Source: Rhodospirillaceae bacterium (GTDB lineage Bacteria > Pseudomonadota > Alphaproteobacteria > Thalassobaculales > Thalassobaculaceae). Taken from it: a stretch of 34,880 nucleotides of DNA. This document shows, one piece after another, positions 26,548 through 34,507 of the stretch (positions are counted from its first letter, which is position 1; every line of letters begins with the position of its first letter). The stretch lies in assembly GCA_002708305.1 (NCBI GenBank), contig PANE01000044.1, positions 31,077 to 65,956 of the forward strand, given 5' to 3'. The translations under genes were made by a program, and so were the position numbers. Below the pieces are notes generated by a model. It was not told the DNA's origin. It saw only the letters and a list, made by a program, of their open reading frames with translations, and made no database searches.

Positions 26548-27660
26548 ATGGACTTACTCAGATCAATTGAAAACTCTTTTTCTAGTTCCTATTTGGAAGC
26601 AAGAAATAAATTTTTAACTACAGCGGAGACAAATCAACTTAAGATTCAAAATTATAAAAACTCGAATTTAGGCGCATTACAAGAAGAGTTGAGCTGCGAT
26701 ACAGCTTGGTTAGGGCCAGATGATGCCAAGCAAATTTTGGTAACGATATCAGGAACACACGGCGTAGAAGGTTTTTGTGGGTCCGGGTGCCAAATAGATT
26801 GGATAAATTCGATCAATATCCACTCTCTACCATCAAATATGGCGATGCTTTTCATTCATGCAATAAACCCATTTGGATTTTCCTGGTGCCGGCGCGTGAC
26901 GGAAGAAGGGTGTGATTTAAATCGAAATTATTTAGATTTTTCAGAACCACTGCCAGAAAACCGAGGCCACGACGAATTGGTAGATTTCTTTGTTCCTGCA
27001 TCACTTGACTCTGTGACAATGAATAGAGCAGAGATAGAAATTAAACGTTATCGCGATAAGAACGGAGAAAAAGCTTTTCAACGAGCGAGGAAATCAGGGC
27101 AATATAAACATCCTCACAGTATGTTTTTTGGGGGATTTGAACCAACTTGGGCTCGAAAGACGTTAGAGAATATTATTAGAGATTATAGCCTGCCTCAGGC
27201 AGATTTTGTTGCAGTGGTTGACTACCATACCGGTCTTGGGCCATTTGGGTATGGAGAACCTATATCGGCTCATTTACCGCAAACATTAGGTTCTGAATGG
27301 GTGAGCCGCGTTTATGGTGAGTCTATCGGCGTCCCTGAATTGGGAACGTCATCATCAATCCCATTACATGGTACCAGCCGCGATCTTTGGGACCGAAAAC
27401 TACATAATCAATATTCATATATAGCACTCGAATATGGAACTTACTCCCAAGAGCGAAGTAGGGCCGCCCTCCGAGAAGATCATTGGTTGCATAATCAAAG
27501 GGACTTCAATTGGAATTCTGAAGAAGCACAAAGAATCAAAAAGGAAATAAAAAACCATTACCACCCAGGGAGTCCAGACTGGCTTGAGATGGTGTTATGC
27601 AGATCACGTCAGGTGCTTAGGCAGGCAACCAATGCTTTGGCTGGAAGTCATGCTAACTAA
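26548..27660 (+). CDS. DUF2817 family protein (M14 zinc carboxypeptidase-like)
   Basis: This 370-residue DUF2817 protein is a distant relative of M14 carboxypeptidases and succinylglutamate desuccinylase-type hydrolases. The zinc motif HxxE is His71-Glu74 (SGTHGVEG). Residues 124-128 (LNRNY) correspond to the substrate-binding Asn-Arg, His227 in VVDYHTGLG is the third zinc ligand, and Glu295 in IALEYGTYS is the candidate general base. All needed residues are present, so it is probably an active metallo-hydrolase cleaving an amide or peptide. No signal peptide is seen. Its stop overlaps that of the convergent dehydrogenase by 4 bases. The substrate is unknown. Confidence 0.87.
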   Translation: MDLLRSIENSFSSSYLEARNKFLTTAETNQLKIQNYKNSNLGALQEELSCDTAWLGPDDAKQILVTISGTHGVEGFCGSGCQIDWINSINIHSLPSNMAMLFIHAINPFGFSWCRRVTEEGCDLNRNYLDFSEPLPENRGHDELVDFFVPASLDSVTMNRAEIEIKRYRDKNGEKAFQRARKSGQYKHPHSMFFGGFEPTWARKTLENIIRDYSLPQADFVAVVDYHTGLGPFGYGEPISAHLPQTLGSEWVSRVYGESIGVPELGTSSSIPLHGTSRDLWDRKLHNQYSYIALEYGTYSQERSRAALREDHWLHNQRDFNWNSEEAQRIKKEIKNHYHPGSPDWLEMVLCRSRQVLRQATNALAGSHAN

Positions 27661-28619
27661 TGACCAGTTTTTTTTAACCTTTTTAACATAATTAAAAGTT
27701 CTACTAACTGCTCATCCCGTTCCTCTTCCAATTGGGCGATAGATCGTCCCTTAGCTTCCTCCTCTATACCATTAATAAGTTCTTTCTTTAAAACTGTACT
27801 TAATTGGGGGTTCTCGTTCATTGTTTCCCACCAGCCTGAGATACCTGGCCCAAAGTGATCAAGCATTTTACGATAACCACCTGCACCGCCAGTTAAATTC
27901 ATAATCATATGTGGCCCCATTAGAGCCCAACGTAGACCAGGTCCCATTGCCACTGCAGCATTAATATCCTCTACCGAGGCTAAGTCGTTTTGAACTGCCA
28001 GCACAGCTTCTCGCCACAATGCCGCTTGCAATCTATTTGCAAGATGCCCAGGCACCTCTTTTTTAAGTTTTATGGCATGCTTGCCAATTTTATTATAAAA
28101 ATTGATAGCCCAATCAACGGCCAAGACATCAGTATTCTTGCCCCCAAGCACTTCAACTAAAGGAATGAGGTGAGGAGGATTAAAGGGGTGCCCTACAACA
28201 AAACGGTTAGCATTCTCGAGTCTACCCTGCATATCACTCATAATTAAACCAGAGGTACTTGAGGAAACTATTATATTTTTACTGGTATATTCATCAATTT
28301 GTTTAAATAATGATTGCTTAAGTTTTAGTTGTTCAGGAGCACTTTCCTGCACAAAGTCTGTACCCGTAAGCGCTTCTTTAAGACTGGAGCATAATATAAT
28401 ATTTGTTTCTTTAAACTCGCCTATAAAACCTAAATTTTGGATTTGAGGCCAGGCATTATTGATGAAGCTTAATATCCTTTGCTCCCAACCATCGCTTGGA
28501 TCCCATGCATTAACTTTAAAACCTTTTGACAAAAAATAAGTAGCCCAACTTGCACCAATTGTTCCTGTCCCGACCACACTGATATTTTTAACGGCATCTA
28601 ATGATTGATAACTAGGCAT
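27657..28619 (-). CDS. 3-hydroxyacyl-CoA dehydrogenase family protein (carnitine dehydrogenase / lambda-crystallin-like)
   Basis: This 320-residue NAD-dependent 3-hydroxy acid dehydrogenase has an N-terminal Rossmann motif VGTGTIGASW (16-25) and VVGHPFNPPHLIPLVE, the HAD-family active-site segment with its conserved His. The C-terminal helical domain follows, with VPGHLANRLQAALWREA. Its length and single-domain arrangement fit L-carnitine dehydrogenase, lambda-crystallin and L-gulonate 3-dehydrogenase rather than the FadB fusion. It lies 18 bases after the O-antigen ligase gene on the same strand and may be co-transcribed, although the link in function is unclear. No crotonase or carnitine genes are nearby. 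Confidence 0.88.
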   Translation of the reverse strand: MPSYQSLDAVKNISVVGTGTIGASWATYFLSKGFKVNAWDPSDGWEQRILSFINNAWPQIQNLGFIGEFKETNIILCSSLKEALTGTDFVQESAPEQLKLKQSLFKQIDEYTSKNIIVSSSTSGLIMSDMQGRLENANRFVVGHPFNPPHLIPLVEVLGGKNTDVLAVDWAINFYNKIGKHAIKLKKEVPGHLANRLQAALWREAVLAVQNDLASVEDINAAVAMGPGLRWALMGPHMIMNLTGGAGGYRKMLDHFGPGISGWWETMNENPQLSTVLKKELINGIEEEAKGRSIAQLEEERDEQLVELLIMLKRLKKTGH

Positions 28620-28637
28620 TTTTAAACTCTTCTTTCC

Positions 28638-29843
28638 CTATGATGGATCATTATCATCTAAGCCGTTCAGAGTAACCTTAAAGCAGATAATAACCATACC
28701 TATTATTCCCAACCACGTTTCCTGCCAGAAACCAAAGGAAACTAGCGAGGTAAAAATAACCCCAACCGCTGTAGCTGATACTATAAATAAGCATGATGAA
28801 CTGATCCTGCGTAATGGCTGAATGGCAAACCATAGAACGAGGAAAAAAATAATTACGCCAATCGCGCCCAGTTCAAGCCATAGCTGAATAGCTGCATTAT
28901 GCGGGTGAGTTGTAGCAGTAACATGATATTTATATTGATCCAGAAGTTCCGGTGGAATTACTAAATATCTAGTAACTCCGATACCATGCCCAAACCAAGG
29001 AGCTTCCAATGCTGCGCTGGCAGTACGATGCCAGATCTCTATTCGGTCCAACGTAGATGGGGGAATACGATCCGCAAACGGTTTGACCCAATTTAGTAAA
29101 AATAAAAATATTATGGGTGATAAAAGGGTGAATATGCTCAAAGATGAAAGCACAAGCCAAAAAATAAAGGTCGCAAAAAAATATGCTGCTATGGCAACCA
29201 GTGGAATTAAAATAGAAATAACTAATGCTGAATTAGAGTCGCTTAATGCAGCAGTAAAACAAGTTATTGAGATGAGAATTACCGCTATAAAAGGATGCCC
29301 TTTGCGGTAAACCCAATAAGAAATAGGCCAAACAAAGATGACAAGGGCACTCGTCACCCTGTTATAGCGAGAAAGAGCAACTTCCGGATCATTTAATCGA
29401 TCGCTAACAAATCTATAGATCATTGCATCGTTAAGAAATTCAATGATTAAGAAAAGAGAAGTTGTGAAAAGACCTAAAATCAAGGCCACTGGTATATTAG
29501 GTCGAGGAGAGTGAACAAAACGGGTCAGATTGGAACTTGCGACCCAGAACACAAGAGCTAGCATCGGAATTTTAGTCAGCAATAACGATTTACATGGAAC
29601 ACATTGAACTGAAAAAAAGTGCACCCCTAGAATGTACAAAAAGAAACTAAAAAGACTTATAAAAACTGACCTATCAGGTATTAGCTGTCGAGGACTTGAA
29701 AGAAATGTTGTCACTATGAGCATAGATGCTAGTAATATGAAAGAGGTACCCATAGATTGCTTAGAGGCCGCGCCTAGGGGTATAAAGATAGCTAACCCCC
29801 AGATTAGAAAGAACCGTTTAAAGCGTTCTGCTAGTAGAGCCAT
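28638..29843 (-). CDS. O-antigen ligase / Wzy-type membrane protein
   Basis: This 401-residue polytopic membrane protein has about 10-12 hydrophobic helices and a large polar loop at about 255-310. That loop contains WHRTASAALEAPWFGHGIG and, after it, THPHNAAIQLWLELG. The HN-containing loop is the hallmark of the Wzy_C superfamily (WaaL O-antigen ligase, Wzy polymerase). It probably transfers or polymerises a surface glycan at the periplasmic face. It follows the DUF6165 gene by 22 bases. No glycosyltransferases are in the window, so the substrate is unknown and the assignment of ligase versus polymerase is open. Confidence 0.85.
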   Translation of the reverse strand: MALLAERFKRFFLIWGLAIFIPLGAASKQSMGTSFILLASMLIVTTFLSSPRQLIPDRSVFISLFSFFLYILGVHFFSVQCVPCKSLLLTKIPMLALVFWVASSNLTRFVHSPRPNIPVALILGLFTTSLFLIIEFLNDAMIYRFVSDRLNDPEVALSRYNRVTSALVIFVWPISYWVYRKGHPFIAVILISITCFTAALSDSNSALVISILIPLVAIAAYFFATFIFWLVLSSLSIFTLLSPIIFLFLLNWVKPFADRIPPSTLDRIEIWHRTASAALEAPWFGHGIGVTRYLVIPPELLDQYKYHVTATTHPHNAAIQLWLELGAIGVIIFFLVLWFAIQPLRRISSSCLFIVSATAVGVIFTSLVSFGFWQETWLGIIGMVIICFKVTLNGLDDNDPS

Positions 29844-29865
29844 TTTACAGGTCCCTTTATTCGCA

Positions 29866-30255
29866 CTAATATTTTGCGTAGGACTTCTCTTCGATTATAT
29901 CTGAGCCAAGAAGGACATTAATTTCTTTTTTTAAAGCCGCACGCCGATCATTTTGGAAGTATACGCTTCGCGCCAATTTAACAAAAATAGGGCCAAAATC
30001 TGATTTCCGCTCACACGATCTAATATCGTCTTCTATATCCCATAGGACTTCATTTACCTTCTTGAGGTTTAATTTTAATGCCGCCAATTCAGTTGAAATA
30101 ATAATATTTTGTTCAAGGCTAATGGATAGGGCTTCAAGCTCTCGACCAACGTTCATGCGCTTTGATACATCTAATATCTTTTCAAATTTAATCTCTAGTA
30201 TCGTAATTTTATCTATAAGTTCCCCTGGTGAGCCAGGTATCAAGATCACTGACAT
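29866..30255 (-). CDS. DUF6165 family protein
   Basis: This 129-residue small soluble protein has the recognisable DUF6165 N terminus SPGELIDKITILEIK (9-23), followed by a helical middle and a C-terminal YFQNDRRAALKKEIN segment. It is mostly alpha-helical with no membrane segment or signal. No function is established for this family as far as I know. It is the first gene of a unit with the O-antigen ligase (22 bases), and I recall the family near surface-polysaccharide genes, so a glycan-related role is a reasonable inference. Confidence 0.8.
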   Translation of the reverse strand: MSVILIPGSPGELIDKITILEIKFEKILDVSKRMNVGRELEALSISLEQNIIISTELAALKLNLKKVNEVLWDIEDDIRSCERKSDFGPIFVKLARSVYFQNDRRAALKKEINVLLGSDIIEEKSYAKY

Positions 30256-30421
30256 ACAATCATCCTAGTTTTGAGTTACTAAATGAATATTTTCTCTTAG
30301 CGTATAACTCATTAAGTTAGTCTCTCATAATTAATTTTTGCCGATGATCCGTTACTTTAATAAATAAAGAATGGATTCTTCCTGGTTAAATAGCTCAAAC
30401 AAATCTTATACCATTTTAGAA

Positions 30422-30456
30422 GATATCAAATTACTCATTGAAAGTCTTTTGATATC
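30422..30456. promoter_or_regulatory. Perfect 9-base inverted repeat upstream of the PhyH gene
   Basis: GATATCAAA (30422-30430) and TTTGATATC (30448-30456) are exact reverse complements with a 17-base spacer, ending 52 bases before the oxygenase start. Each arm also contains a GATATC palindrome. It could be a two-site operator or a leader hairpin. It lies in a 253-base gap that otherwise shows nothing recognisable. Confidence 0.4.
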
Positions 30457-30508
30457 AGTCTTAAATGTATTTATCGGTGTTTCTTCTCTAAAAATTGGAT
30501 AGATAATT

Positions 30509-31393
30509 TTGACGCTTTCAGCTCTAACGATGCAGGAAAAACAAGCATTCGAACAAGACGGTTATATTGTTGTTAAAAATGCCGTCGATGGCAAACAATT
30601 GAGAAGTCTTCAATCAGAAATTAAAAGTTGGGTGGAAGAAAGTAAGCTACACTCTGAGCCATATGGGCAGCCCACAATTGATGGGCGACCACGTTTTGAC
30701 ATGGGTGTAGACCATACGGCACTCAATCCAACATTGAGAAGAATAAATAATCCCTCAGACATATCAGAGAGCTATTTTCAGGTAATGTCTAGTTCTAAGA
30801 TGGTGGATATGATTGTTGACCTTATTGGAACTAATATAAAATTTCATCACTGTAAAATAAATCTCAAGTGCCCAGGAGCAAATACCACCGTCCATTACCA
30901 TCAGGATTTTGCTTTCACACCACACTCAAATGATGATGTAGTAACAGCATTGTTATTATTAGACGACGTAACAGAACAAAATGGCTGTTTAATGGTAGTT
31001 CCTGGAAGTCACAAAGGGCCAATGTATTCACTCTACGATGGCGACCAATTTGTTGGACGCGTTAATGATACAACAGAACAATCATTGATAAAAAAACAGT
31101 TACCAGTGGTAGGGTCAGCGGGTGACGTTTGCCTCATGCATACACGACTAGCCCATGGTTCTGCGCCAAACGGTTCGAAAAACTCCCGTGGGTTATATAT
31201 TTGTGTTTATACTGCCGCAGACGCTATTCCCTTAGCTAAAAACCCAATGCCAAGTCCCAATGAGGGGCTAATAGTTAGAGGAACCGGGACAATATCAGCA
31301 AGAATGATAAACTTTGAAGTAGAGCTACCACAACAACCCAAGTCTGCTTCATTTTTTACCGTTCAAGGGCAAGATTCAGCGGCAATTAAGTAG
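30509..31393 (+). CDS. Phytanoyl-CoA dioxygenase (PhyH) family Fe(II)/2-oxoglutarate oxygenase
   Basis: This 294-residue oxygenase couples 2-oxoglutarate decarboxylation to substrate hydroxylation. The iron facial triad is His131-x-Asp133 (VHYHQDFAF) and His216 (RLAHGSAPN), and Arg227 (NSRGLY) is placed to bind 2-oxoglutarate. The start is taken as TTG 30509 because it completes the family opening LTMQEKQAFEQDGYIVV, with GGA about 10 bases upstream. An ATG at 30530 would shorten it by seven residues. It is a single-gene unit, convergent with the next gene. PhyH relatives act on acyl-CoAs, amino acids, phosphonates and ectoine, and the substrate here cannot be told. Confidence 0.87.
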   Translation: MTLSALTMQEKQAFEQDGYIVVKNAVDGKQLRSLQSEIKSWVEESKLHSEPYGQPTIDGRPRFDMGVDHTALNPTLRRINNPSDISESYFQVMSSSKMVDMIVDLIGTNIKFHHCKINLKCPGANTTVHYHQDFAFTPHSNDDVVTALLLLDDVTEQNGCLMVVPGSHKGPMYSLYDGDQFVGRVNDTTEQSLIKKQLPVVGSAGDVCLMHTRLAHGSAPNGSKNSRGLYICVYTAADAIPLAKNPMPSPNEGLIVRGTGTISARMINFEVELPQQPKSASFFTVQGQDSAAIK

Positions 31394-31445
31394 AAAACCG
31401 CACTAATAAGCAGCGCGGCTATCCTTATCTACAAAAGCGTAAGCA

Positions 31446-32063
31446 TTAAATTATTTTTACCACTCGACTTTTTTCCAGAGTGCCAAAAGTATTTGCCTTA
31501 GTAACTATATTTTGAAATTGTTCAGACATCCCAACCTCGTCAATTATACGTCCAAGGTCCTCCATAGTCCTGCTATAATAAGCCACAATCATACGGCCTA
31601 AATCATCGGCTATGACCGGTACTACGGCCATCATTTTATAATCGTGGGACTTTCCGAGTTCTTCTATTTCTGGAAGTAATGATAACGCATTCTGCAGGTT
31701 TTCTCGCTGAACCCTATACTCACGTTGCATAATCACAGGATAGTCTGGTGCTACATCGCCAAAAACTGTGCGATAGACATCAGGACCTACAACTTCACCT
31801 GCTGGGTTCGACTCCCTTTCATGCAGAAGTTTTGCACGTGCTGGATCAGCCGCTATTGCTGAGGTCGCTTTGCTTATGCTCACGAAATCTGGGAATGCAG
31901 CGTATAGTTGCATGCAACCAGCTCCCTCACCCGCGACTACTTGACCAATGCGTACACGCGCGCCAGCAGTTGCAACGATTCCGGCCATAGTTCGAACACG
32001 ACTAGTAGCCAACTCCGTTTTTCCTACTGTTGGTGTCATTCTTCGTACTGAAATAACTGTCAT
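31446..32063 (-). CDS. Duplicated dimeric alpha/beta-barrel (NIPSNAP/ABM-like) protein, function unknown
   Basis: I do not recognise a named family for this 205-residue soluble protein. It appears to contain two ferredoxin-like halves. The first (about 1-90) has strand VISVRRMTP, a helix, then VVAGEGAGCMQLYAAFPDF and a second helix. The second half (about 115-200) has REYRVQRENLQ, MMAVVPVIADDLGRMIVAYY and the helix SEQFQNIVTKAN. This pattern fits the dimeric alpha/beta-barrel superfamily. An unusually strong ribosome binding site (GGAGG, 7 bases before the ATG) suggests high translation. It is a single-gene unit, convergent with the PhyH gene. Confidence 0.75.
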   Translation of the reverse strand: MTVISVRRMTPTVGKTELATSRVRTMAGIVATAGARVRIGQVVAGEGAGCMQLYAAFPDFVSISKATSAIAADPARAKLLHERESNPAGEVVGPDVYRTVFGDVAPDYPVIMQREYRVQRENLQNALSLLPEIEELGKSHDYKMMAVVPVIADDLGRMIVAYYSRTMEDLGRIIDEVGMSEQFQNIVTKANTFGTLEKSRVVKII

Positions 32064-32436
32064 CTTAAACCTCCATTATTAATATTAGCCAAAAGGAAGA
32101 ATTATATTTCCAAAACCAAACCCCACTGCAGAAGATATTTTCTGATCCGTTGAATTGGGCCTTAGCAATAGCTTGACCCTTATTTTTGTTCCGATCATTG
32201 CTGTATTTTACTTTTAATTTGATTTCAGCCCTCCAATTCAATCTTACTAATGATAACTCAAATCATCTGAGTGATTGCTTCTAATTTGAGACTAATCAAT
32301 ACATGATTCAAAATAATTGACTAATTAGCCTTTTTTGAAATATGGATTGGTAATTAGGTGAGGTCACGTCCAAAGGATGCTTTCAGTTAAAGTAAATCTC
32401 GTTTAAACTTAGGCATAATTACAAAGGATTAAATAT
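32064..32436. other. 373-base AT-rich intergenic region
   Basis: This gap lies between the divergent barrel-protein gene and the tiny ORFs. It contains the inverted repeat ACTCA-AATCATC-TGAGT near 32255-32272 and several loose TAATTAG-like AT-rich repeats between 32290 and 32360. No gene of credible length or ribosome binding site was found. It probably holds the two promoters, which I cannot place. Confidence 0.5.
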
Positions 32437-32553
32437 ATGGGATTCGTTGGCGGACTTTTAATTGGCGTATTAGGCACCTGGTATTTAATGGAAAACCCCG
32501 AAGCCAAAGCACAACTCATCTCGGTCATTATTAATTTTTTACAAAAATTTTAA
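32437..32553 (+). CDS. Small single-pass membrane protein, 38 aa
   Basis: The frame encodes 38 residues starting MGFVGGLLIGVLGTWYLM, a glycine-rich hydrophobic helix. It is followed by a charged turn (ENPEAKAQ) and a second amphipathic/hydrophobic stretch (LISVIINFLQKF). AAGGA lies 8 bases before the ATG, a good ribosome binding site in an otherwise empty region. Frame, ribosome binding site and membrane-like composition together make it a credible gene. I do not recognise the family. It is followed 16 bases later by another tiny ORF. Confidence 0.6.
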   Translation: MGFVGGLLIGVLGTWYLMENPEAKAQLISVIINFLQKF

Positions 32554-32569
32554 CACGGCTCTTAACATC

Positions 32570-32695
32570 ATGAAAATCAAAACTGTCTGTGGACTTGAAA
32601 AGTACGATAAACTAAAAAATCGCAAAGGACCATTTTCTAAAATTCGTTTATACTGGTTTATTTTTTTTGGTTCTATTCGTGATATTTTAAAATAA
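32570..32695 (+). CDS. Small protein, 41 aa, possible membrane association
   Basis: The frame encodes 41 residues. The basic N-terminal half contains LKNRKGPFSK, and the C-terminal half is aromatic and hydrophobic (RLYWFIFFGSI). It begins 16 bases after the stop of the 38-residue ORF and ends 2 bases before the convergent GST gene, so it fills the gap exactly as a real gene would. The ribosome binding site is weak, so it may depend on coupling to the upstream ORF. No family is recognised. Confidence 0.42.
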   Translation: MKIKTVCGLEKYDKLKNRKGPFSKIRLYWFIFFGSIRDILK

Positions 32696-32697
32696 AA

Positions 32698-33306
32698 TTA
32701 TGCCTCTCTTGCTATTTTGAAAGCTTTTCGCGACGAAATGCTCTCCCAATAGTTAGATACTCTTTCGGGAAGACTATCCTCAACCCTATTTTGAGCTATC
32801 AACAAGGTATATCCGAGGCTGATGTCGGCCGCACTGAATTTTTTTCCAAGAATGAATGGCTTTTCTTCTAACGCCTTATCTAAAGCGAGAATACACTTAA
32901 ATATTCTGGACTGCATTTCCTTTACGACATCCAGTATCTCTAGCTCACCTGGGAATTCTCGGCGGTGGTTCACTATCTCACCTACAGGACGAGAAAATGT
33001 CGCCTCAGAAAACCACAACCACTGAAGAAAATACGCATGCTCAACTGTACCTGTGAGAGGCTGCAATCGCCCATTCCCATATCTGTCTAGAATATACTGC
33101 ATCATTGCACAAGACTCGGACATTAGTAGTTCCCCATCCTCTAATGACGGCACTTTCCCCAAAGGGTTAATCTGCAACCACTCAGAACTGAATCTATGTT
33201 CTTTGGAGAAATCTACTTTTTCAACTTCATAATCAATACCTAATTCCTCGCAAAGCCAAATTACTCGAAAGCCTCTTGTGCCTGTTGCGTGGTAAATTTT
33301 GATCAT
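32698..33306 (-). CDS. Glutathione S-transferase family protein
   Basis: This is a 202-residue two-domain GST. The N-terminal thioredoxin-like domain (about 1-78) shows KIYHATGTRGFRVIWLCEE, NPLGKVPSLEDG with the cis-Pro, and the glutathione-binding SES motif (MSESCAMMQYI). The C-terminal helical domain has FILGKKFSAADISLGY, the N-capping box region. Residue choice near Thr7-Gly10 (ATGTRG) suggests a Ser/Thr-type bacterial GST. The substrate is unknown. It is the downstream partner of the CPXCG-type gene at a 92-base distance. It is convergent with the tiny ORFs. Confidence 0.88.
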   Translation of the reverse strand: MIKIYHATGTRGFRVIWLCEELGIDYEVEKVDFSKEHRFSSEWLQINPLGKVPSLEDGELLMSESCAMMQYILDRYGNGRLQPLTGTVEHAYFLQWLWFSEATFSRPVGEIVNHRREFPGELEILDVVKEMQSRIFKCILALDKALEEKPFILGKKFSAADISLGYTLLIAQNRVEDSLPERVSNYWESISSRKAFKIAREA

Positions 33307-33398
33307 ATTTCAACCCCAAATAACTATTTTAAAATTTTAATCCACATTCCAGATAATACTCAACTGATAGTTCTATAAAATATTAATAAGAGTGCGCT

Positions 33399-33587
33399 TC
33401 AATCATTTCCATTATCTATCTCTACAAATGACACGTACCCCTCTGATACCGAGAGTGATAATTTATTTGGATTACAACAAATCTCACAGTCATACACCTC
33501 AGTTAGAGTTCCTGTAAAACTAGGGTCTACTTCCAAAAATGCAGAAAATGTCTCAAAACAAAAATAGCATGTAATACAGTACTCCAT
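33399..33587 (-). CDS. CPXCG-motif-type small cysteine-rich protein
   Basis: This protein has 62 residues from the ATG at 33587 (a GTG two codons earlier is the alternative). Two cysteine pairs, CYFC near the N terminus and CEICC in the middle, have the spacing of the CPXCG family of putative zinc-ribbon proteins, followed by the family-like acidic C-terminal half. In this copy the first pair reads CYFC, without the proline and glycine that name the family. Zinc binding is likely; function is unknown for the family. It sits between the frameshifted thioesterase gene and the GST gene on the same strand. Confidence 0.75.
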   Translation of the reverse strand: MEYCITCYFCFETFSAFLEVDPSFTGTLTEVYDCEICCNPNKLSLSVSEGYVSFVEIDNGND

Positions 33588-33684
33588 TGGCACTCACATA
33601 TTCCATAGCAGTGGCTAGTGTCAGCAGTGTATCGAAGCCCCTTCCGGAGAGCAAAGTCTAGATAAATCCAACACCAAGTTATGA

Positions 33685-34064
33685 TCAAATCGCCTCATCT
33701 ATAAACTCCACTTTTTGATAATGAGGCTTTGGTTGTCCATCGTGGCCAACCAATACAAAAACGATTTTATCAATTTGTGTTATAATTTTTTCTGTTCCTT
33801 TTTTCCTAACCACGCAGGCAAGAGTAATCGATGTTCTTCCCATTTCGACAACCTCCATACCAATTTCCACTATATCTCCAATCCGCGCAGTCGATAAAAT
33901 TCAATATTTGATATATATCGCGTAACAACTGAAGGGTCTTTAAGTTGACAGGTCGTAAAGATAAATGCCTCTTCATCAATCCAAGCGAGTAAACGTCCAC
34001 CAAACAAGGAACCATTCGAATTAAGGTCTTTGGCCGCAACCATTTTTCTTGAATAGAACTTCAT
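33685..34064 (-). pseudogene. Acyl-CoA thioesterase (YciA-type hotdog) with a single-base frameshift
   Basis: Two adjacent frames together encode one ~126-residue acyl-CoA thioesterase. The first, from ATG 34064, has KDLNSNGSLFGGRLLAWIDEE, the hotdog helix with the catalytic Asp, and runs to VTRYISNIEF. It then goes out of frame and stops at 33870. The other frame continues with LSTARIGDIVEIG, then MGRTSITL and DKIVFVLV, ending at 33685. Adding one base to the A4 run (T4 on the coding strand) at 33896-33899 joins them seamlessly into EFLSTARIGD, the family consensus at this point. It is either a true recent inactivation, a sequencing or assembly error in a homopolymer, or less likely programmed slippage. 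Confidence 0.82.
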
Positions 34065-34503
34065 AAACTTATCACTTCCGTTCTTGTAAAAGTTTCCATT
34101 ATTGATCAAATCAAAACAAATATTTTTTAATCACTCATAATCCAGCACTCACACTCAACTTGCAAATCTCAATAAAAATGGAACATAAAGATGCGAAATA
34201 TTTCAATTAGGATTACATGGTAGAGCTAGCTTTCAGCAATTAATGTGCCAGCCATCACCATTAGCAAAACCGCTTAAAGAACCGCATGCTTTAACAAGTA
34301 ATTGATTAAGAGCGCGCAAATTTTAATCATTTATCGTAGCTGAATGTATAAAAATTCATCATCCAAAAAATCGAACCCTGTAATATTTTTTTACTAATAT
34401 CGAACGACAAAATTTTCCGCACACGGGCTAATTGAATAGCAAAAGTGAACTTGCAAAGAGATTAAATTTCGTAACGCGATCCAATAAAGCCTAAAGTATT
34501 GCT
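34065..34503. other. AT-rich intergenic region, no gene seen
   Basis: About 440 bases lie between the thioesterase start and the end of the last membrane protein gene. Only very short frames (10 codons or fewer with an ATG) are present. A small inverted repeat TGAAT...ATTCA lies around 34342-34360. No tRNA or riboswitch pattern was found. Confidence 0.5.
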
Positions 34504-34507
34504 TTAG
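34491..34507 (-). terminator. Weak hairpin overlapping the stop of the membrane protein gene
   Basis: CTAAAG-TATTG-CTTTAG forms 6-base arms with a 5-base loop and includes the stop codon of the gene at 34504. On the minus strand it is followed by GCTTTATT, a poor T-tract. A terminator role is possible but weak. Confidence 0.25.

Noticed and set aside
32229-32370. Loose TAATTAG-like repeats that could suggest an iteron array or CRISPR
   Set aside because: Copies are short, irregular and AT-only; there are no fixed repeat and spacer lengths and no cas or rep genes.
33594-33684. Possible small RNA or tRNA-like sequence with a TTCCGGA core
   Set aside because: No T-arm consensus or cloverleaf, and the only symmetry is a 6-base palindrome.
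33806-34039. 77-codon third frame overlapping the broken thioesterase
   Set aside because: It does not match the thioesterase family; the real halves are in the other two frames.
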